Part shown: positions 52,164 to 62,529 of the stretch, one piece after another
Layout of the letters: each line of letters opens with the position of its first letter
Numbering within the stretch: position 1 is the stretch's first letter
Origin: Bacteroidota bacterium
GTDB lineage: Bacteria; Bacteroidota; Bacteroidia; Chitinophagales; Chitinophagaceae
NCBI GenBank assembly: GCA_023437225.1
Contig: JAEZGS010000013.1
Location: 1 to 64,000, forward strand
Direction of reading: 5' to 3'
DNA length: 64,000 nucleotides
Translations under genes and position numbers: made by a program
The notes under the pieces: generated by a model
What the model was told of the DNA's origin: nothing
What the model saw: the letters and a program-made list of their open reading frames with translations, nothing else
Database searches by the model: none

Positions 52164-55100
52164 ATGAAAACGATTGCTTTTGCTTTTACATGCTTGCTCG
52201 TGTTTTGTTACAATCATCATGCATTCGGCCAGTCGAGAGTTGTACGTGGTAGTGTGAGTGACATTTCTGGTCGTCTCGTTGGTGCTTCGGTCCAGGTGAA
52301 AAATACAAACCGGGGTGTAGTCACCGATTCCGCAGGTTCATTTCGAATTAATGTAAGTCCCGGAGACACGCTTGTCTTCAGTGCCACAGGCTATGCCGCA
52401 CAGGAAACAGTTATCGACAACAGGGTAGAGTATGATGTGCAACTCGCCATTGATCCACAATCATTGGAAAATGTTGTGGTGGTTGGTTACGGTACGCGTC
52501 AGCGTCAATTTCTAACGGGCGCTGTATCTACTGTTGGTGCGGAAGCTCTCAAATCGCGTCCCATATCCAATGCGCTTTCCGGACTTCAGGGCGAGATCCC
52601 TGGTGTTGTAATTCAACGCACAAATGGACAACCGGGTGTTGAAGGTTTCAATCTAAATGTTCGTGGCTATTCATCAACAGGTGGTGGTAATTCACCACTG
52701 GTATTGATCGATGGTGTAGCAGGAAGCCTGGAATTATTAAACCCGGATGATATTGAATCGATATCTGTCTTAAAAGATGCTGCCGCCGCCATTTATGGTG
52801 CTCGTGCGGCGGGTGGTGTATTCATCGTTACTACAAAGCGCGGCCGCAAAGGCACGCCGCGCATCAGTTACAGCGGCAATGTTGCCGTATCCAAACAAAC
52901 GGGATTGATGAAGAGTCCAACAAACCTGGAGATGGCGATCATGGACAATGAAGCGAACCTGCACAATGGTTCTGTACCCATATATACAGATGAAATGCTC
53001 GATAAGATCCGTCGCAATGATCCCAATCCGATCCCGCATCCGATCTATGGCGGATGGATGTTGTTCTTTACAAACACCGACTGGGAAGATGCGGTATTCA
53101 CCAATGGATTCCAGCAAAAACATAACATCAGTGTCTCGGGTGGTGGACAAAACTCGACGTATTATTTATCCGGTTCTTATGTTGACCAGCGTGGCGTGAT
53201 CAAATATGCAGATGATAACAACAAACGCTACAACTTAAGATTGAACTACGATTATGATTTCAATAAATGGTTGCGACTTGAAATAAAAACAGCATTGGAA
53301 GAACAGCGGCGTACTGACATGGGAGGACTTGGTTCATGGGTTGTAACTGAAGCGATATTTGGTATGCCGAACCATCCCGTGTATACTCCCGAAGGAAAAT
53401 ATTTTGCACAAGGTGGATGGGGCAATGCAGTGGCTCAGGCAAAGGAAGCTGCAACGGCAACATTCAATACGCGCAACACGAATACAAACTTTAAGTTGAT
53501 CGCAAGTGTGTTGGATGGATTGAAGATCAACCTGCAGGCAGGTATCAACCATCGCAATGAAAATTACAAAGACATCGCGAAGCCAATCCCTCAATACAAT
53601 TGGGATGGCACACTTGCTTATTATACCGTTGCCAACCCAACTGAAGGTCGCCTTGCACAAACAAGCGGTGTGAACATGTATAAGAATTTCACCGGTTATG
53701 TTGAATACAATCAGAACATCGCAGGAAAACATGATATCGGTATCATGGCTGGTGCATCGCATGAAGAGAACGATTACGAATGGTTCACTGCCAGCCGACA
53801 AAATTTTGTAACAGATGATGTATGGTCCTTAAATCTCGGCACAGAAAACATGTTCAGTGACGGTCGCGGTGACCAATGGGCACTCCGTTCATTCTTCTCG
53901 AGATTGAGCTATGTATACAATAACAAATACCTCGTTGAAGCCAATATGCGTTATGATGGAAGCTCTCGCTTCGATCCCGATAATCGCTGGGGCTTCTTCC
54001 CGGGCATCTCTGTAGGATGGAGACTTTCAGAAGAAAATTTCATGCAAAATGTAAGATTATTTGACGATCTCAAACTGCGCGCATCGTATGGTGAAACCGG
54101 TAACCAGGAAGTGGTTGGTTTGTATGACTACCTTCAACTGATCAATATTGGAGGCCAGTATCCTTTTGGAGCAGGAGGACAAATTCAGTCGGCCTCACTG
54201 GCAGGGATGGTATCAAGCAACCGCACCTGGGAGACATTGCAGAACAGGAACATCGGTATCGATGCGACCTTGTTAAACAGGAAGCTGAGCTTTTCATTTG
54301 ATTACTTCGTGAAGACAAATAAGAACATGCTGATCCCTGTTACTTATCCAAGTGTACTTGGCGCAATACCTCCGTATTCAAATTCTGGTGAACTAAAAAC
54401 CTGGGGATTTGAAACTTCGATCAATTGGAAGGATGACATCGGTAAGTTGCAATATTCTGTTCGCGCATTGCTCAGTGATGCACAAAACGAAGTGGTGGAT
54501 TATGGTGGTGCAGATACTTATGTACCCGGACTGAACTGGGTGCGTGAAGGATTCCCTTTGAATACATATTTCGCATATGAATTTGATGGACTGATTCGTA
54601 CACAGGCTGAATTGGACGCATACAAACAACTGGATGGAGTGCCTTCTGATATTGGTATCGGTGATGCAAGATTTAAAGACATCAATGGCGATGGTGTTAT
54701 CAGTCCTTATGGGAATAAACCTGGTGATGATGGCGATGTGATCAACGTTGGTTCACTTACTCCGCGCTATACATTTGGACTAAATCTCGGATTGAAATTT
54801 AAAGGATTTGATTTCGCTGCATTCTTCCAGGGTGTTGGAAAGAGGACCGTATTCCGCGAGGGTGATTATGCAATGCCATGGAGCGACTGGTGGAGACAAC
54901 CGCCCCAATACTATTTTGGAAAGACATGGAATGAAGACAGGCCCAATGCTGAATATCCACGACTCAGCCATGGAAACATTCGCTACTGGAATTATCAGAA
55001 ATCAACCTTGCAAAAGATCAATGGTGCTTATGCGCGATTGAAGAATCTTCAGATCGGTTATACCATTCCTTCAAGGATCACGAATCGATATTCGATCTCG

Positions 55101-55241
55101 ACATTGCGCGTATACTTCAGTGGCCAGGATTTGTGGGAAGTGCATGGTGTGAAAGGTGGATGGGATCCTGAGTCGGAGAATTGGGGATTCAATTATCCGT
55201 TCCAGCGCGTGTATTCATTTGGTGTTGATCTAAACTTTTAA
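52164..55241 (+). CDS. SusC/RagA-type TonB-dependent transporter (second)
   Basis: 1025 residues: signal peptide to AFGQ (about 23), CarboxypepD_reg-like domain (VRGSVSDISGRLVGASVQVKN), the box VVVGYGTRQRQFLTGAVSTV, a plug with SVLKDAAAAIYGARAAGGVFIVTTKRG, and a barrel ending FPFQRVYSFGVDLNF. No STN domain. It starts a five-gene operon with SusD, a GH123-like protein, a DUF5107 protein and a GMC oxidoreductase, which points to a glycan or glycoside as the substrate. Confidence 0.95.
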   Translation: MKTIAFAFTCLLVFCYNHHAFGQSRVVRGSVSDISGRLVGASVQVKNTNRGVVTDSAGSFRINVSPGDTLVFSATGYAAQETVIDNRVEYDVQLAIDPQSLENVVVVGYGTRQRQFLTGAVSTVGAEALKSRPISNALSGLQGEIPGVVIQRTNGQPGVEGFNLNVRGYSSTGGGNSPLVLIDGVAGSLELLNPDDIESISVLKDAAAAIYGARAAGGVFIVTTKRGRKGTPRISYSGNVAVSKQTGLMKSPTNLEMAIMDNEANLHNGSVPIYTDEMLDKIRRNDPNPIPHPIYGGWMLFFTNTDWEDAVFTNGFQQKHNISVSGGGQNSTYYLSGSYVDQRGVIKYADDNNKRYNLRLNYDYDFNKWLRLEIKTALEEQRRTDMGGLGSWVVTEAIFGMPNHPVYTPEGKYFAQGGWGNAVAQAKEAATATFNTRNTNTNFKLIASVLDGLKINLQAGINHRNENYKDIAKPIPQYNWDGTLAYYTVANPTEGRLAQTSGVNMYKNFTGYVEYNQNIAGKHDIGIMAGASHEENDYEWFTASRQNFVTDDVWSLNLGTENMFSDGRGDQWALRSFFSRLSYVYNNKYLVEANMRYDGSSRFDPDNRWGFFPGISVGWRLSEENFMQNVRLFDDLKLRASYGETGNQEVVGLYDYLQLINIGGQYPFGAGGQIQSASLAGMVSSNRTWETLQNRNIGIDATLLNRKLSFSFDYFVKTNKNMLIPVTYPSVLGAIPPYSNSGELKTWGFETSINWKDDIGKLQYSVRALLSDAQNEVVDYGGADTYVPGLNWVREGFPLNTYFAYEFDGLIRTQAELDAYKQLDGVPSDIGIGDARFKDINGDGVISPYGNKPGDDGDVINVGSLTPRYTFGLNLGLKFKGFDFAAFFQGVGKRTVFREGDYAMPWSDWWRQPPQYYFGKTWNEDRPNAEYPRLSHGNIRYWNYQKSTLQKINGAYARLKNLQIGYTIPSRITNRYSISTLRVYFSGQDLWEVHGVKGGWDPESENWGFNYPFQRVYSFGVDLNF

Positions 55242-55250
55242 TGAAAAACT

Positions 55251-56894
55251 ATGAAAAAGATAATTATAAGTCTGCCGGCATTGCTCCTGCTATTGTTTAT
55301 TGCAGGGTGTAAGAAACTGGATCTTTCACCGAAAGACCAGGTCTCTGACGCATCGTTCTGGAAAAAGCCAACAGATTTCCAATTGGCAGCAAACGATTTT
55401 TATTACAGTCTTATCGGTGCGCATAACTATACAGAACTCAATTCAGACATTGCATTTGGATCCGGTCCGAATCCTGTCAGCAATGGTTCTTATCTGCCCG
55501 AAGCTACTTCTGCTATATGGGATGATTCTTATAAATGGATTCGCGCAACAAACTATTTGTTGCAAAAAGCGGAAGAGTCAGGTCTGGGCGAACAGATCGA
55601 TCGATGGAAAGGTGAGGCCCTATTTTTCCGTGCCTACAATTATTGGAAGCTAGTGAAAACTTTTGGTGGTGTTCCGCTGATCGATAAAGTACTTGAGGTG
55701 ACTTCCGAAGAATTGTATTCGGGTAAGGCAACACAAAAAGAGATCATTGATTTTATCATCAACGATCTTCAACAGGCAGCAGAGCTAATGCCCAAACAAA
55801 GTCAATTAACCGGTGATGAGATGGGAAGGGTAACGCAGGGTACAGCACAATCGCTTCTCGCGCGCGTTGCCTTATACCAGGGCACATGGGCCAAATATCA
55901 CAATGAAGGCGAAGGCGATTACCTTGATAAAGCGATACAGGCTGCAGAAGCTGTGATCAATTCCGGTGAATATGAATTATACACCGCAAGAGGTGCAGAT
56001 AGTTATAAGCACTTGTTCATTCTTGCAGGTGACGATTCCAAAGAAGTGATCCTCGCAAGAAGATATTATGCGCTAAGAGCCACACATAACTGGACCCGGG
56101 AGCTTTGGTTCAACGCTATGGTGCCTACGAAAAACCTTGCAGATATGTATCTCGCAAAGGATGGATTGCCAATTGACGAATCGCCGCTCTTCAAAGGATA
56201 TAATACGCTGACCAGTGAATTTCAGGATCGCGATCCAAGGATGTCGCAAACATTTATTGTTCCGGGAAGTACCATCTTTTTTGAAGGCGGTATCTGGCAA
56301 CCGACATTCCCCGGCTTTACAGGAACCAATGCAACAAGAACCGGCTATATGCTTCGCAAGTTTTTGGATGAAACAATCGACGCTGCCACTTTCCGCGGCG
56401 AATATGATTTCAAGGAGATCCGGTATGCAGAAGTATTGCTGATACTTGCAGAAGCTTTGTATGAAAAGAACGGAAGCATTTCCGATGCCGATCTTAACCG
56501 GACAATTAACCTGGTCCGCGCACGGGTAAACATGCCCGCACTAACAAATGCTTTCGTAACTTCCAATGGATTGAACATGCTGGAAGAGATCCGGCGTGAA
56601 CGTACGGTGGAACTGGCTTTCGAAGGTTTCCGAAGAGATGATCTACGCAGATGGAAGCTTGCAGAAACAGTGATGCCCAATGCACTTCGCGGAGTGAAAT
56701 TCGTTGGTACAGAATATGCCAGCAAGTACCCCGATCTTGAAGTGGGAGTAGACATACAGGTGGATGCTAACGGATTCATCATTGCAGAACCGTCAGCCGC
56801 AAGAGCATTTGCCGACAAGCACTATCTCAATCCAATACCATTGCAACAGATACAATTGTCGAAAGGCAATTTGGAACAAAACCCAGGTTGGTAA
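55251..56894 (+). CDS. RagB/SusD nutrient-binding lipoprotein
   Basis: 547 residues. Lipoprotein signal with lipobox FIAGC (Cys20), then KKLDLSPKDQVSDASFWK. TPR-like helices include EALFFRAYNYWKLVKTFGGVPLIDKVL, and the C-terminal SusD domain has YAEVLLILAEALYEKNG, IRRERTVELAFEGFRRDDLRRWK and HYLNPIPLQQIQLSKGNLEQNPGW, the classic ending. It caps the SusC partner encoded 9 bp upstream. Confidence 0.95.
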   Translation: MKKIIISLPALLLLLFIAGCKKLDLSPKDQVSDASFWKKPTDFQLAANDFYYSLIGAHNYTELNSDIAFGSGPNPVSNGSYLPEATSAIWDDSYKWIRATNYLLQKAEESGLGEQIDRWKGEALFFRAYNYWKLVKTFGGVPLIDKVLEVTSEELYSGKATQKEIIDFIINDLQQAAELMPKQSQLTGDEMGRVTQGTAQSLLARVALYQGTWAKYHNEGEGDYLDKAIQAAEAVINSGEYELYTARGADSYKHLFILAGDDSKEVILARRYYALRATHNWTRELWFNAMVPTKNLADMYLAKDGLPIDESPLFKGYNTLTSEFQDRDPRMSQTFIVPGSTIFFEGGIWQPTFPGFTGTNATRTGYMLRKFLDETIDAATFRGEYDFKEIRYAEVLLILAEALYEKNGSISDADLNRTINLVRARVNMPALTNAFVTSNGLNMLEEIRRERTVELAFEGFRRDDLRRWKLAETVMPNALRGVKFVGTEYASKYPDLEVGVDIQVDANGFIIAEPSAARAFADKHYLNPIPLQQIQLSKGNLEQNPGW

Positions 56895-56909
56895 CTAAAT
56901 CAATAATTC

Positions 56910-58733
56910 ATGAAGAGATTCTCTGTATTATCCATAGCATTATTTTTTGCATGCGCTGTTTCATTTGCGCAACCAATGCCGGGGCAATTGCGTTCCGGCT
57001 CGCTGGCTGCACCGGTTATGCATTACCAGGAGGAGTATACCTTTGATACAGTTGTAGATGCAAAAAAATGGAATTCCGTGAAGCCGGGATTGAATGTGTC
57101 GTTCGCCACCACGGATCAATTGTATTTCAGAAGGGAAGTACCCTCTATACAAGCGACGCAGACACTGGAACAAACAGTTTGGAAAGGTGAGCGCCTCAAC
57201 GCGCAGGTGTTGGTATATACAAAAGATACGATCGAACAGGTGCGCTTTGTATTGAATGATCTCGCGGGTCCCAATGGCAAGAAGATCCTAAAGAACAACA
57301 TGCAGCTTGATTTGGTTCGCTATGTGGTATCAAACTATCCTTACGCCGCAAAGGATGTCACCTGCGGCGAAAGTCCTTATAAGAATCTATACCTGATGCC
57401 CGATCGCTTTGAGCCCTTTGATCGTTTTGAAGTTCCAGGCAATTCATTGCGTCCGGTGTGGCTTACCATCAATGTTCCGCAAAATGTTGATGCAGGAACA
57501 TACAATGGAAATCTTGATGTCATTGCCAATGGTGTGAAGACAACATTGACCGTTAAGCTTCGCGTACAGGACCAGGTATTGCCTGCACCAAAAGACTGGA
57601 AACACAGATTAGACCTCTGGCAGAACCCTGTTGTGCTTGCGCGAAGAAACAATCTCGAGCCCTGGTCGGCCGAACATCGTGCGTTGTTGAAACAACACCT
57701 AAAATTGTATGCGGATGCAGGAGGGAAATTTATTACAACCTATGCGGTGCATTCACCCTGGTCGGACAATTCCTACATGATCGAAGAGACGATGATCGAA
57801 TGGATCAAAGACAAGAGTGGCAAATTCCGTTTTGATTATACCATGTTTGACGATTACGTGCAACTCGCCATGGATGCCGGTGTAACTGATGCAATAACAG
57901 TTTATACACCGATACCCTGGGGAAACCGGTTTCGTTTCATGAATGAAGCAACAGGCGAATATGAATATCCTTCGTGGAATCCGGAAACAGATTCGTTCAA
58001 GGTTGTATGGAACGTATTTCTCACCGATCTGAGAGCGCATCTTCAAAAGAAAAAATGGCTCGACAAAACATATCTCGGCATCAACGAAAACGAGATGAAG
58101 CAAACGCTTGCGGCCATACAGGTGATACGTGCGCATTCAAAAGATTGGAAGATTACATATGCAGGGAACTGGCATAAAGAGCTTGATCAGTTGCTGGATG
58201 ATTATTGTTACCTGTATGGTCAGGAATCGACTAAAGAAGTAATCAAAGACCGCGCATCAAAAGGAATGACCACTACGTATTATGTGTGTTGCAATCCGCC
58301 AGTGCCGAATAATTTTGTGTTCTCACCACCAATTGAAGGACGCTGGATCAGTTGGTACACCGCCGCAATGGGATACGACGGATTCCTGCGCTGGGCTTAC
58401 GATGCATGGCCTGCCGATCCAAATCGCGATGCGCGGCACACACTCTGGCCCGCGGGCGATTGTTTTCTCGTTTATCCCGGTGGCAAGAGCGGCATTCGCT
58501 ATGAGAAATTACGGGAAGGCATTGTTGATTTTGAGAAGATTCAAATGCTAAAGAAGAAAGCTCAATCTTCAAACGATAAAGAGGTGAAAGCGTTGTGGCA
58601 ACAACTTGAACAACACCTGGTGACTTTTACAAAAGAAAAGGATTTCAATACCGACAAGATCATTAAAGATGTGGATACAGGAAAGGATCTTGTTATTCAA
58701 TTGAGTGATAAACTTGGTAAGAAAGGATTTTAA
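56910..58733 (+). CDS. GH123-like glycoside hydrolase (DUF4091-type)
   Basis: 607 residues with a signal peptide (to SFAQ, 21). An N-terminal beta-sandwich (about 60-225; ends TTLTVKLRVQDQVLPAP) is followed by a TIM-barrel of the GH123/DUF4091 kind: HRLDLWQNP, DYTMFDDYVQLAMDAGVTDAI, and the likely catalytic strand TYLGINENEM (388-396). GH123 enzymes use an adjacent acid pair and substrate-assisted catalysis on N-acetylhexosamines; here the strand reads NENE, so Glu393/Glu395 would have to serve. The C-terminal GDCFLVYPGGKSGIRYEKLREGI is well conserved. Third gene of the operon. Confidence 0.8.
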   Translation: MKRFSVLSIALFFACAVSFAQPMPGQLRSGSLAAPVMHYQEEYTFDTVVDAKKWNSVKPGLNVSFATTDQLYFRREVPSIQATQTLEQTVWKGERLNAQVLVYTKDTIEQVRFVLNDLAGPNGKKILKNNMQLDLVRYVVSNYPYAAKDVTCGESPYKNLYLMPDRFEPFDRFEVPGNSLRPVWLTINVPQNVDAGTYNGNLDVIANGVKTTLTVKLRVQDQVLPAPKDWKHRLDLWQNPVVLARRNNLEPWSAEHRALLKQHLKLYADAGGKFITTYAVHSPWSDNSYMIEETMIEWIKDKSGKFRFDYTMFDDYVQLAMDAGVTDAITVYTPIPWGNRFRFMNEATGEYEYPSWNPETDSFKVVWNVFLTDLRAHLQKKKWLDKTYLGINENEMKQTLAAIQVIRAHSKDWKITYAGNWHKELDQLLDDYCYLYGQESTKEVIKDRASKGMTTTYYVCCNPPVPNNFVFSPPIEGRWISWYTAAMGYDGFLRWAYDAWPADPNRDARHTLWPAGDCFLVYPGGKSGIRYEKLREGIVDFEKIQMLKKKAQSSNDKEVKALWQQLEQHLVTFTKEKDFNTDKIIKDVDTGKDLVIQLSDKLGKKGF

Positions 58734-58751
58734 CCAGATGAAGATTGTCAC

Positions 58752-60542
58752 ATGATAAAGAAATTTCTGTTAGTAGCAATTTTCGGTTGTGGATGGTTGT
58801 TAGTAACCGCTCAAAAGCAATTGTCCACGACTGAATATACACGGATGGTCTTAACGCACCTGCTCGTTCCGTCGGGACCAGTGCCCACCGCGCTGGACCC
58901 GAATGGTGTGTATCCTTACATTAGTTATTCAGAAACGTCCGACCGACCTGTATTGCGACAATACAGGTTCGTTGTTTTAGAAAACGAACACATAAAGGCC
59001 ACGATCTGTCCGGATCTTGGAGGAAAGGTTTATTCGCTCATTCATAAACCTTCGGGTAAAGAATCGTTGTATGTGCCCGATGTGATTCGTTACACGCGCA
59101 TACTACCAAGATTTTATTTTGTTGCGGGTGGTATCGAAGTCAGTTTCCCGATATCACATTCACCGAGCCAGAATGAAACGGTGTTGTACAGGATTGATAA
59201 GACTGCTGACAGGCATTACGTAACCTGCGGTGAACGCGAATTACGTTTCGGCATGCAGTGGTCGGTCGAATATTCATTGGGACCCAATGATAAGTTTCTA
59301 ACGCAGCGTGTAAAGTTTTACAATCCGGGAACAAAATCCTATCCATGGATGTCGTGGTCGAACGCAGCTTTGCCAGCGGCCTCTGATACCAGATTTGATT
59401 TTCCAAAAGGCGAAGTGTTGTCGCACGGATCGAAACTGGACACACTTAATTGGGAAAAAGAAGGTCCGCGAACGGAGCAGGATATAAAAGAGATGACCGG
59501 GTATTTCTGGAAGACGCGCGATGTAAATGCCTTCGGTGCATACACGCCGTCGATTGGGTCAGGACTCTATCACATCGCCGATGAAAAGATCGCATCAGGG
59601 ATCAAGTTGTGGAGTTATGGAAGGGGAGACGATAGTGCATGGTCGACCTTAAGCACTGCAAAGCATCAAACTTACGTAGAGATACAGGGCGGTCCTATCG
59701 GCGATCAATCGATCAAACTCGAGATGAAACCGAAAGAAACTAGATGGCATGTTGAGTATTGGATACCTACAGATAAAGAGCTCGATCTTTATTCGATCCC
59801 GTTGCCTTCGGTAAAATTGCGAGCATTGGAACAATTGCCATTGTTTGGCTGGGCAAGAAAAGACGAAGTAGACGTATGGAATCAACTGGCGGCGGCTATG
59901 TTGAAAGGCAAACTGCCGGCGGCGCCCGGCATTGAAGAGCTACAGTGGGCACCATCGGGAATGGAGCATTTGGATGCTGCGTTTAAATCGGCCATTTCGC
60001 GAAGCAACAATAAGGAGAAAAGTCTCTGGCAATTTCACTATGGGACCTGGTTGGCAGGAGTTGGTCGAAATGAAGAAGCCATACAAATCCTTAACTTGTC
60101 GGACAACGATGTTGGAAAAGTTTTGCTGGCGCGATTGCTGAAAGTAAAAAACGATGCCAATGGTGCTGCGAAAGCTTTTGAAAAGATAAAAGATCCGGCA
60201 GTGCAACTGCATCCGCAGGTAGTAATTGAAAGAGACAAAGTGTTGAAAGCACTGGGTAAGGGAACACTGGCACAGCGCGAACAATGGCTAAATGCAGTGG
60301 CTTCGCTGGATGATGAATGGATCATTGAAAGACGTGTGCAGTTGCTGATCGATAAGGAACAATATGAATCGGCGAAGGAATTGTTGTTATCGACACGCTT
60401 TCAGAAAGTACATCAAACTTATACACGAACCGGCTTATGGATGCAGTTGTGTGAGCGGTTGAAATTGAATTGTGATGAAGTACCTGCGCAACTCGGTGAA
60501 GACAGGCTTGCAAGGTTTGGTGCATACAGGGAATACGAATGA
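58752..60542 (+). CDS. DUF5107 domain protein with TPR-like tail
   Basis: 596 residues: signal peptide (MIKKFLLVAIFGCGWLLVTAQ), then the DUF5107 region (ENEHIKATICPDLGGKVYSLIHKPSGKESLY; FVAGGIEVSFPISHSPSQNE), which has a galactose-mutarotase-like fold by family resemblance. The C-terminal 180 residues are helical (NEEAIQILNLSDNDVGKVLLARLLKVKNDANGAAKAFEKI), TPR-like. DUF5107 proteins usually lie in glycan-utilisation loci; catalytic activity is unproven. 18-bp gap from the GH123-like gene. Confidence 0.82.
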   Translation: MIKKFLLVAIFGCGWLLVTAQKQLSTTEYTRMVLTHLLVPSGPVPTALDPNGVYPYISYSETSDRPVLRQYRFVVLENEHIKATICPDLGGKVYSLIHKPSGKESLYVPDVIRYTRILPRFYFVAGGIEVSFPISHSPSQNETVLYRIDKTADRHYVTCGERELRFGMQWSVEYSLGPNDKFLTQRVKFYNPGTKSYPWMSWSNAALPAASDTRFDFPKGEVLSHGSKLDTLNWEKEGPRTEQDIKEMTGYFWKTRDVNAFGAYTPSIGSGLYHIADEKIASGIKLWSYGRGDDSAWSTLSTAKHQTYVEIQGGPIGDQSIKLEMKPKETRWHVEYWIPTDKELDLYSIPLPSVKLRALEQLPLFGWARKDEVDVWNQLAAAMLKGKLPAAPGIEELQWAPSGMEHLDAAFKSAISRSNNKEKSLWQFHYGTWLAGVGRNEEAIQILNLSDNDVGKVLLARLLKVKNDANGAAKAFEKIKDPAVQLHPQVVIERDKVLKALGKGTLAQREQWLNAVASLDDEWIIERRVQLLIDKEQYESAKELLLSTRFQKVHQTYTRTGLWMQLCERLKLNCDEVPAQLGEDRLARFGAYREYE

Positions 60543-60549
60543 TTGTAAT

Positions 60550-62235
60550 ATGGAAATTTTTGATGCAATTGTAATCGGATCTGGCATCAGCGGCGGCTGG
60601 GCTGCCAAAGAATTGTGTGAACATGGCTTGAAGACATTGGTATTGGAGCGCGGGCGCGATGTAGTTCACAATAAAGATTATCCTACCGCAACAAAAGCAC
60701 CCTGGGAATTCAAACATCGTGGCGAGATGTCGAAAGAATTCCTGCAGGAAAATCCCCTGATCAGTAAAGCTGCTGGATTCAATGAAACCACTGCGCATTT
60801 TTTTATAAAAGACAAAGATCATCCCTACATACAGGAAAAGCCCTTCGATTGGATTCGCGGTTACCAGGTTGGAGGCAAATCGCTCACCTGGGGAAGAGCC
60901 TGCCAGAGATGGAGTTCGTATGAGTTCACGGCTCCACGTCGCTTTGGTTATGGAATGGAGTGGCCATTCAATTATGAAGAGATCGCTCCCTGGTATTCGC
61001 ATGTAGAAAAATTCATTGGAGTTTGCGGGACAAGAGATGGCATTGCATCGATGCCCGATGGAGAATTCATGACACCATTTGAATTCAATTGTGTCGAAGC
61101 GGATATTCAAAAAAAATGGAAAAGCATTTATCCCGACCGCCACATGGTGCATGCAAGATGGGCGCAGTTGACGCAGCCAACCCAATTGCATTTCGACCAG
61201 GGAAGGGCGCAATGCCAGGCAAGGAACATGTGCATGCGCGGATGCCCGTACGGCGGCTATTTCAGCAGCGTATCGTCGACATTGCCCTGGGCGAAACGGA
61301 CAGGAAAGTTGACGGTGCGACCGTTCTCCGTAGTGCACTCGATCGTATATGATGAACAGAAGGGACGGGCGAAGGGAGTGAGGGTGATTGATGCAAACAC
61401 GAAAGAAGTGATCGAGTTTGGCGCGCGCGTGATCTTTGTAAATGCATCGGCATTGAATTCGAATCTTGTGTTATTGAACTCAACCTCATCGAGGTTTCCG
61501 GATGGATTGGGAAATGACAATGGCCTTTTAGGTAAGTATGTAGGCTTTCATAATTATCGGGCGTCTGCAAATGGAAAAGTGGAAGGATTCGAAGACAGTT
61601 ATTATTATGGCAGAAATCCAACGGAACCGATCATTGCAAACTATCGCAACCTCGACAAACAGGAGATGGATTATGTGGGAGGGTTTACCACATTCATGGG
61701 CGCGTATCGTACGCGCAATGATGGAAGCAAGCTGGACGTGCAGGTGGGAGCCGAATTCAAGGAAGCATTGACGGAGCCCGGCGAATGGCGCGTTTATATG
61801 TATATGCAGGGCGAAACGATCCTGAAGGAAAGCAATCATGTGCGACTCAGTAAGGATCAGAAAGACCAGTGGGGAATACCGTTACTGGTTACATCGGTCG
61901 GTTATGATGATAATGATGAAAAGATGGTGACTGATTTTTTACAACAGAGTAAAGAAATGTTCGAAAGGGCGGGAGTGAAGGATATAAGTACTTACGATAG
62001 CAAACAACCACCCGGATTGGACATTCACGAAATGGGCGGATGCAGGATGGGCGATGATCCGAAGACATCCATTTTAAATAAATACAATCAACTGCATCAT
62101 TGTAAGAATGTATACGTAACGGATGGAGCCTGCATGACCAGCACAGGCAACCAGAGTCCTTCGCTGCTGTATATGGCACTGACCGCAAGAGCCGCCAATC
62201 ATGCAGTGGAGGAGATGAAGAGTGGAAGAAGTTGA
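60550..62235 (+). CDS. GMC-family FAD oxidoreductase
   Basis: 561 residues: FAD motif IVIGSGISGGWAAKEL (8-23), VGGKSLTWGRACQRW, CMRGCPYGGYFSS with clustered Cys as in gluconate/sorbose dehydrogenase large subunits, and the C-terminal catalytic block DIHEMGGCRMGDDPKTSILN ... NVYVTDGACMTSTGNQSPSLLYMALTAR. No signal peptide, so it oxidises an imported or cytoplasmic sugar. In Bacteroidota such enzymes act in 3-keto-glycoside pathways. ATG 60550 lies 7 bp after the previous stop. Confidence 0.9.
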   Translation: MEIFDAIVIGSGISGGWAAKELCEHGLKTLVLERGRDVVHNKDYPTATKAPWEFKHRGEMSKEFLQENPLISKAAGFNETTAHFFIKDKDHPYIQEKPFDWIRGYQVGGKSLTWGRACQRWSSYEFTAPRRFGYGMEWPFNYEEIAPWYSHVEKFIGVCGTRDGIASMPDGEFMTPFEFNCVEADIQKKWKSIYPDRHMVHARWAQLTQPTQLHFDQGRAQCQARNMCMRGCPYGGYFSSVSSTLPWAKRTGKLTVRPFSVVHSIVYDEQKGRAKGVRVIDANTKEVIEFGARVIFVNASALNSNLVLLNSTSSRFPDGLGNDNGLLGKYVGFHNYRASANGKVEGFEDSYYYGRNPTEPIIANYRNLDKQEMDYVGGFTTFMGAYRTRNDGSKLDVQVGAEFKEALTEPGEWRVYMYMQGETILKESNHVRLSKDQKDQWGIPLLVTSVGYDDNDEKMVTDFLQQSKEMFERAGVKDISTYDSKQPPGLDIHEMGGCRMGDDPKTSILNKYNQLHHCKNVYVTDGACMTSTGNQSPSLLYMALTARAANHAVEEMKSGRS

Positions 62236-62529
62236 TTGGAAAAGTTACGTATAGCGGCATTTATTGATGCTACACCCAAAACGATTGATAATTACCGGTT
62301 ACGTCGCCATAAGTTTGGAAGAATAGAAAGCGAGCATCTTTTACAGTTAATGGCGCTCTATAAAAAAGGACAGGAGATTTTTGGAAATTCCGAAGCTTTC
62401 AATCAATGGCTGAAACAGCCAGCTGCAGGTCTTGGAGGCATCGTTCCATTTGATTTTCTTTACACGCAAGGAGGCTTAAACCTTGTAATGGAGGAATTGA
62501 TCAGGATTGAATACGGTGCGCTGGCATGA
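62236..62529 (+). CDS. Xre/MbcA/ParS-type antitoxin, N-terminally short
   Basis: 97 residues if read from the TTG directly after the GMC stop. It shows DATPKTIDNYRLRRHKFGRIESEHLLQLM, GQEIFGNSEAFNQWLKQPAAGLGGIVPFDFLYTQGG and EELIRIEYGALA, the typical DUF2384 (MbcA/ParS toxin-binding) ending. Family members carry about 20-40 more N-terminal residues forming the first HTH helices; these are missing, and no ATG precedes the domain. Its stop overlaps the RES toxin start by 4 bp. Either a TTG start with translational coupling or a truncated relic. Confidence 0.7.
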   Translation: MEKLRIAAFIDATPKTIDNYRLRRHKFGRIESEHLLQLMALYKKGQEIFGNSEAFNQWLKQPAAGLGGIVPFDFLYTQGGLNLVMEELIRIEYGALA

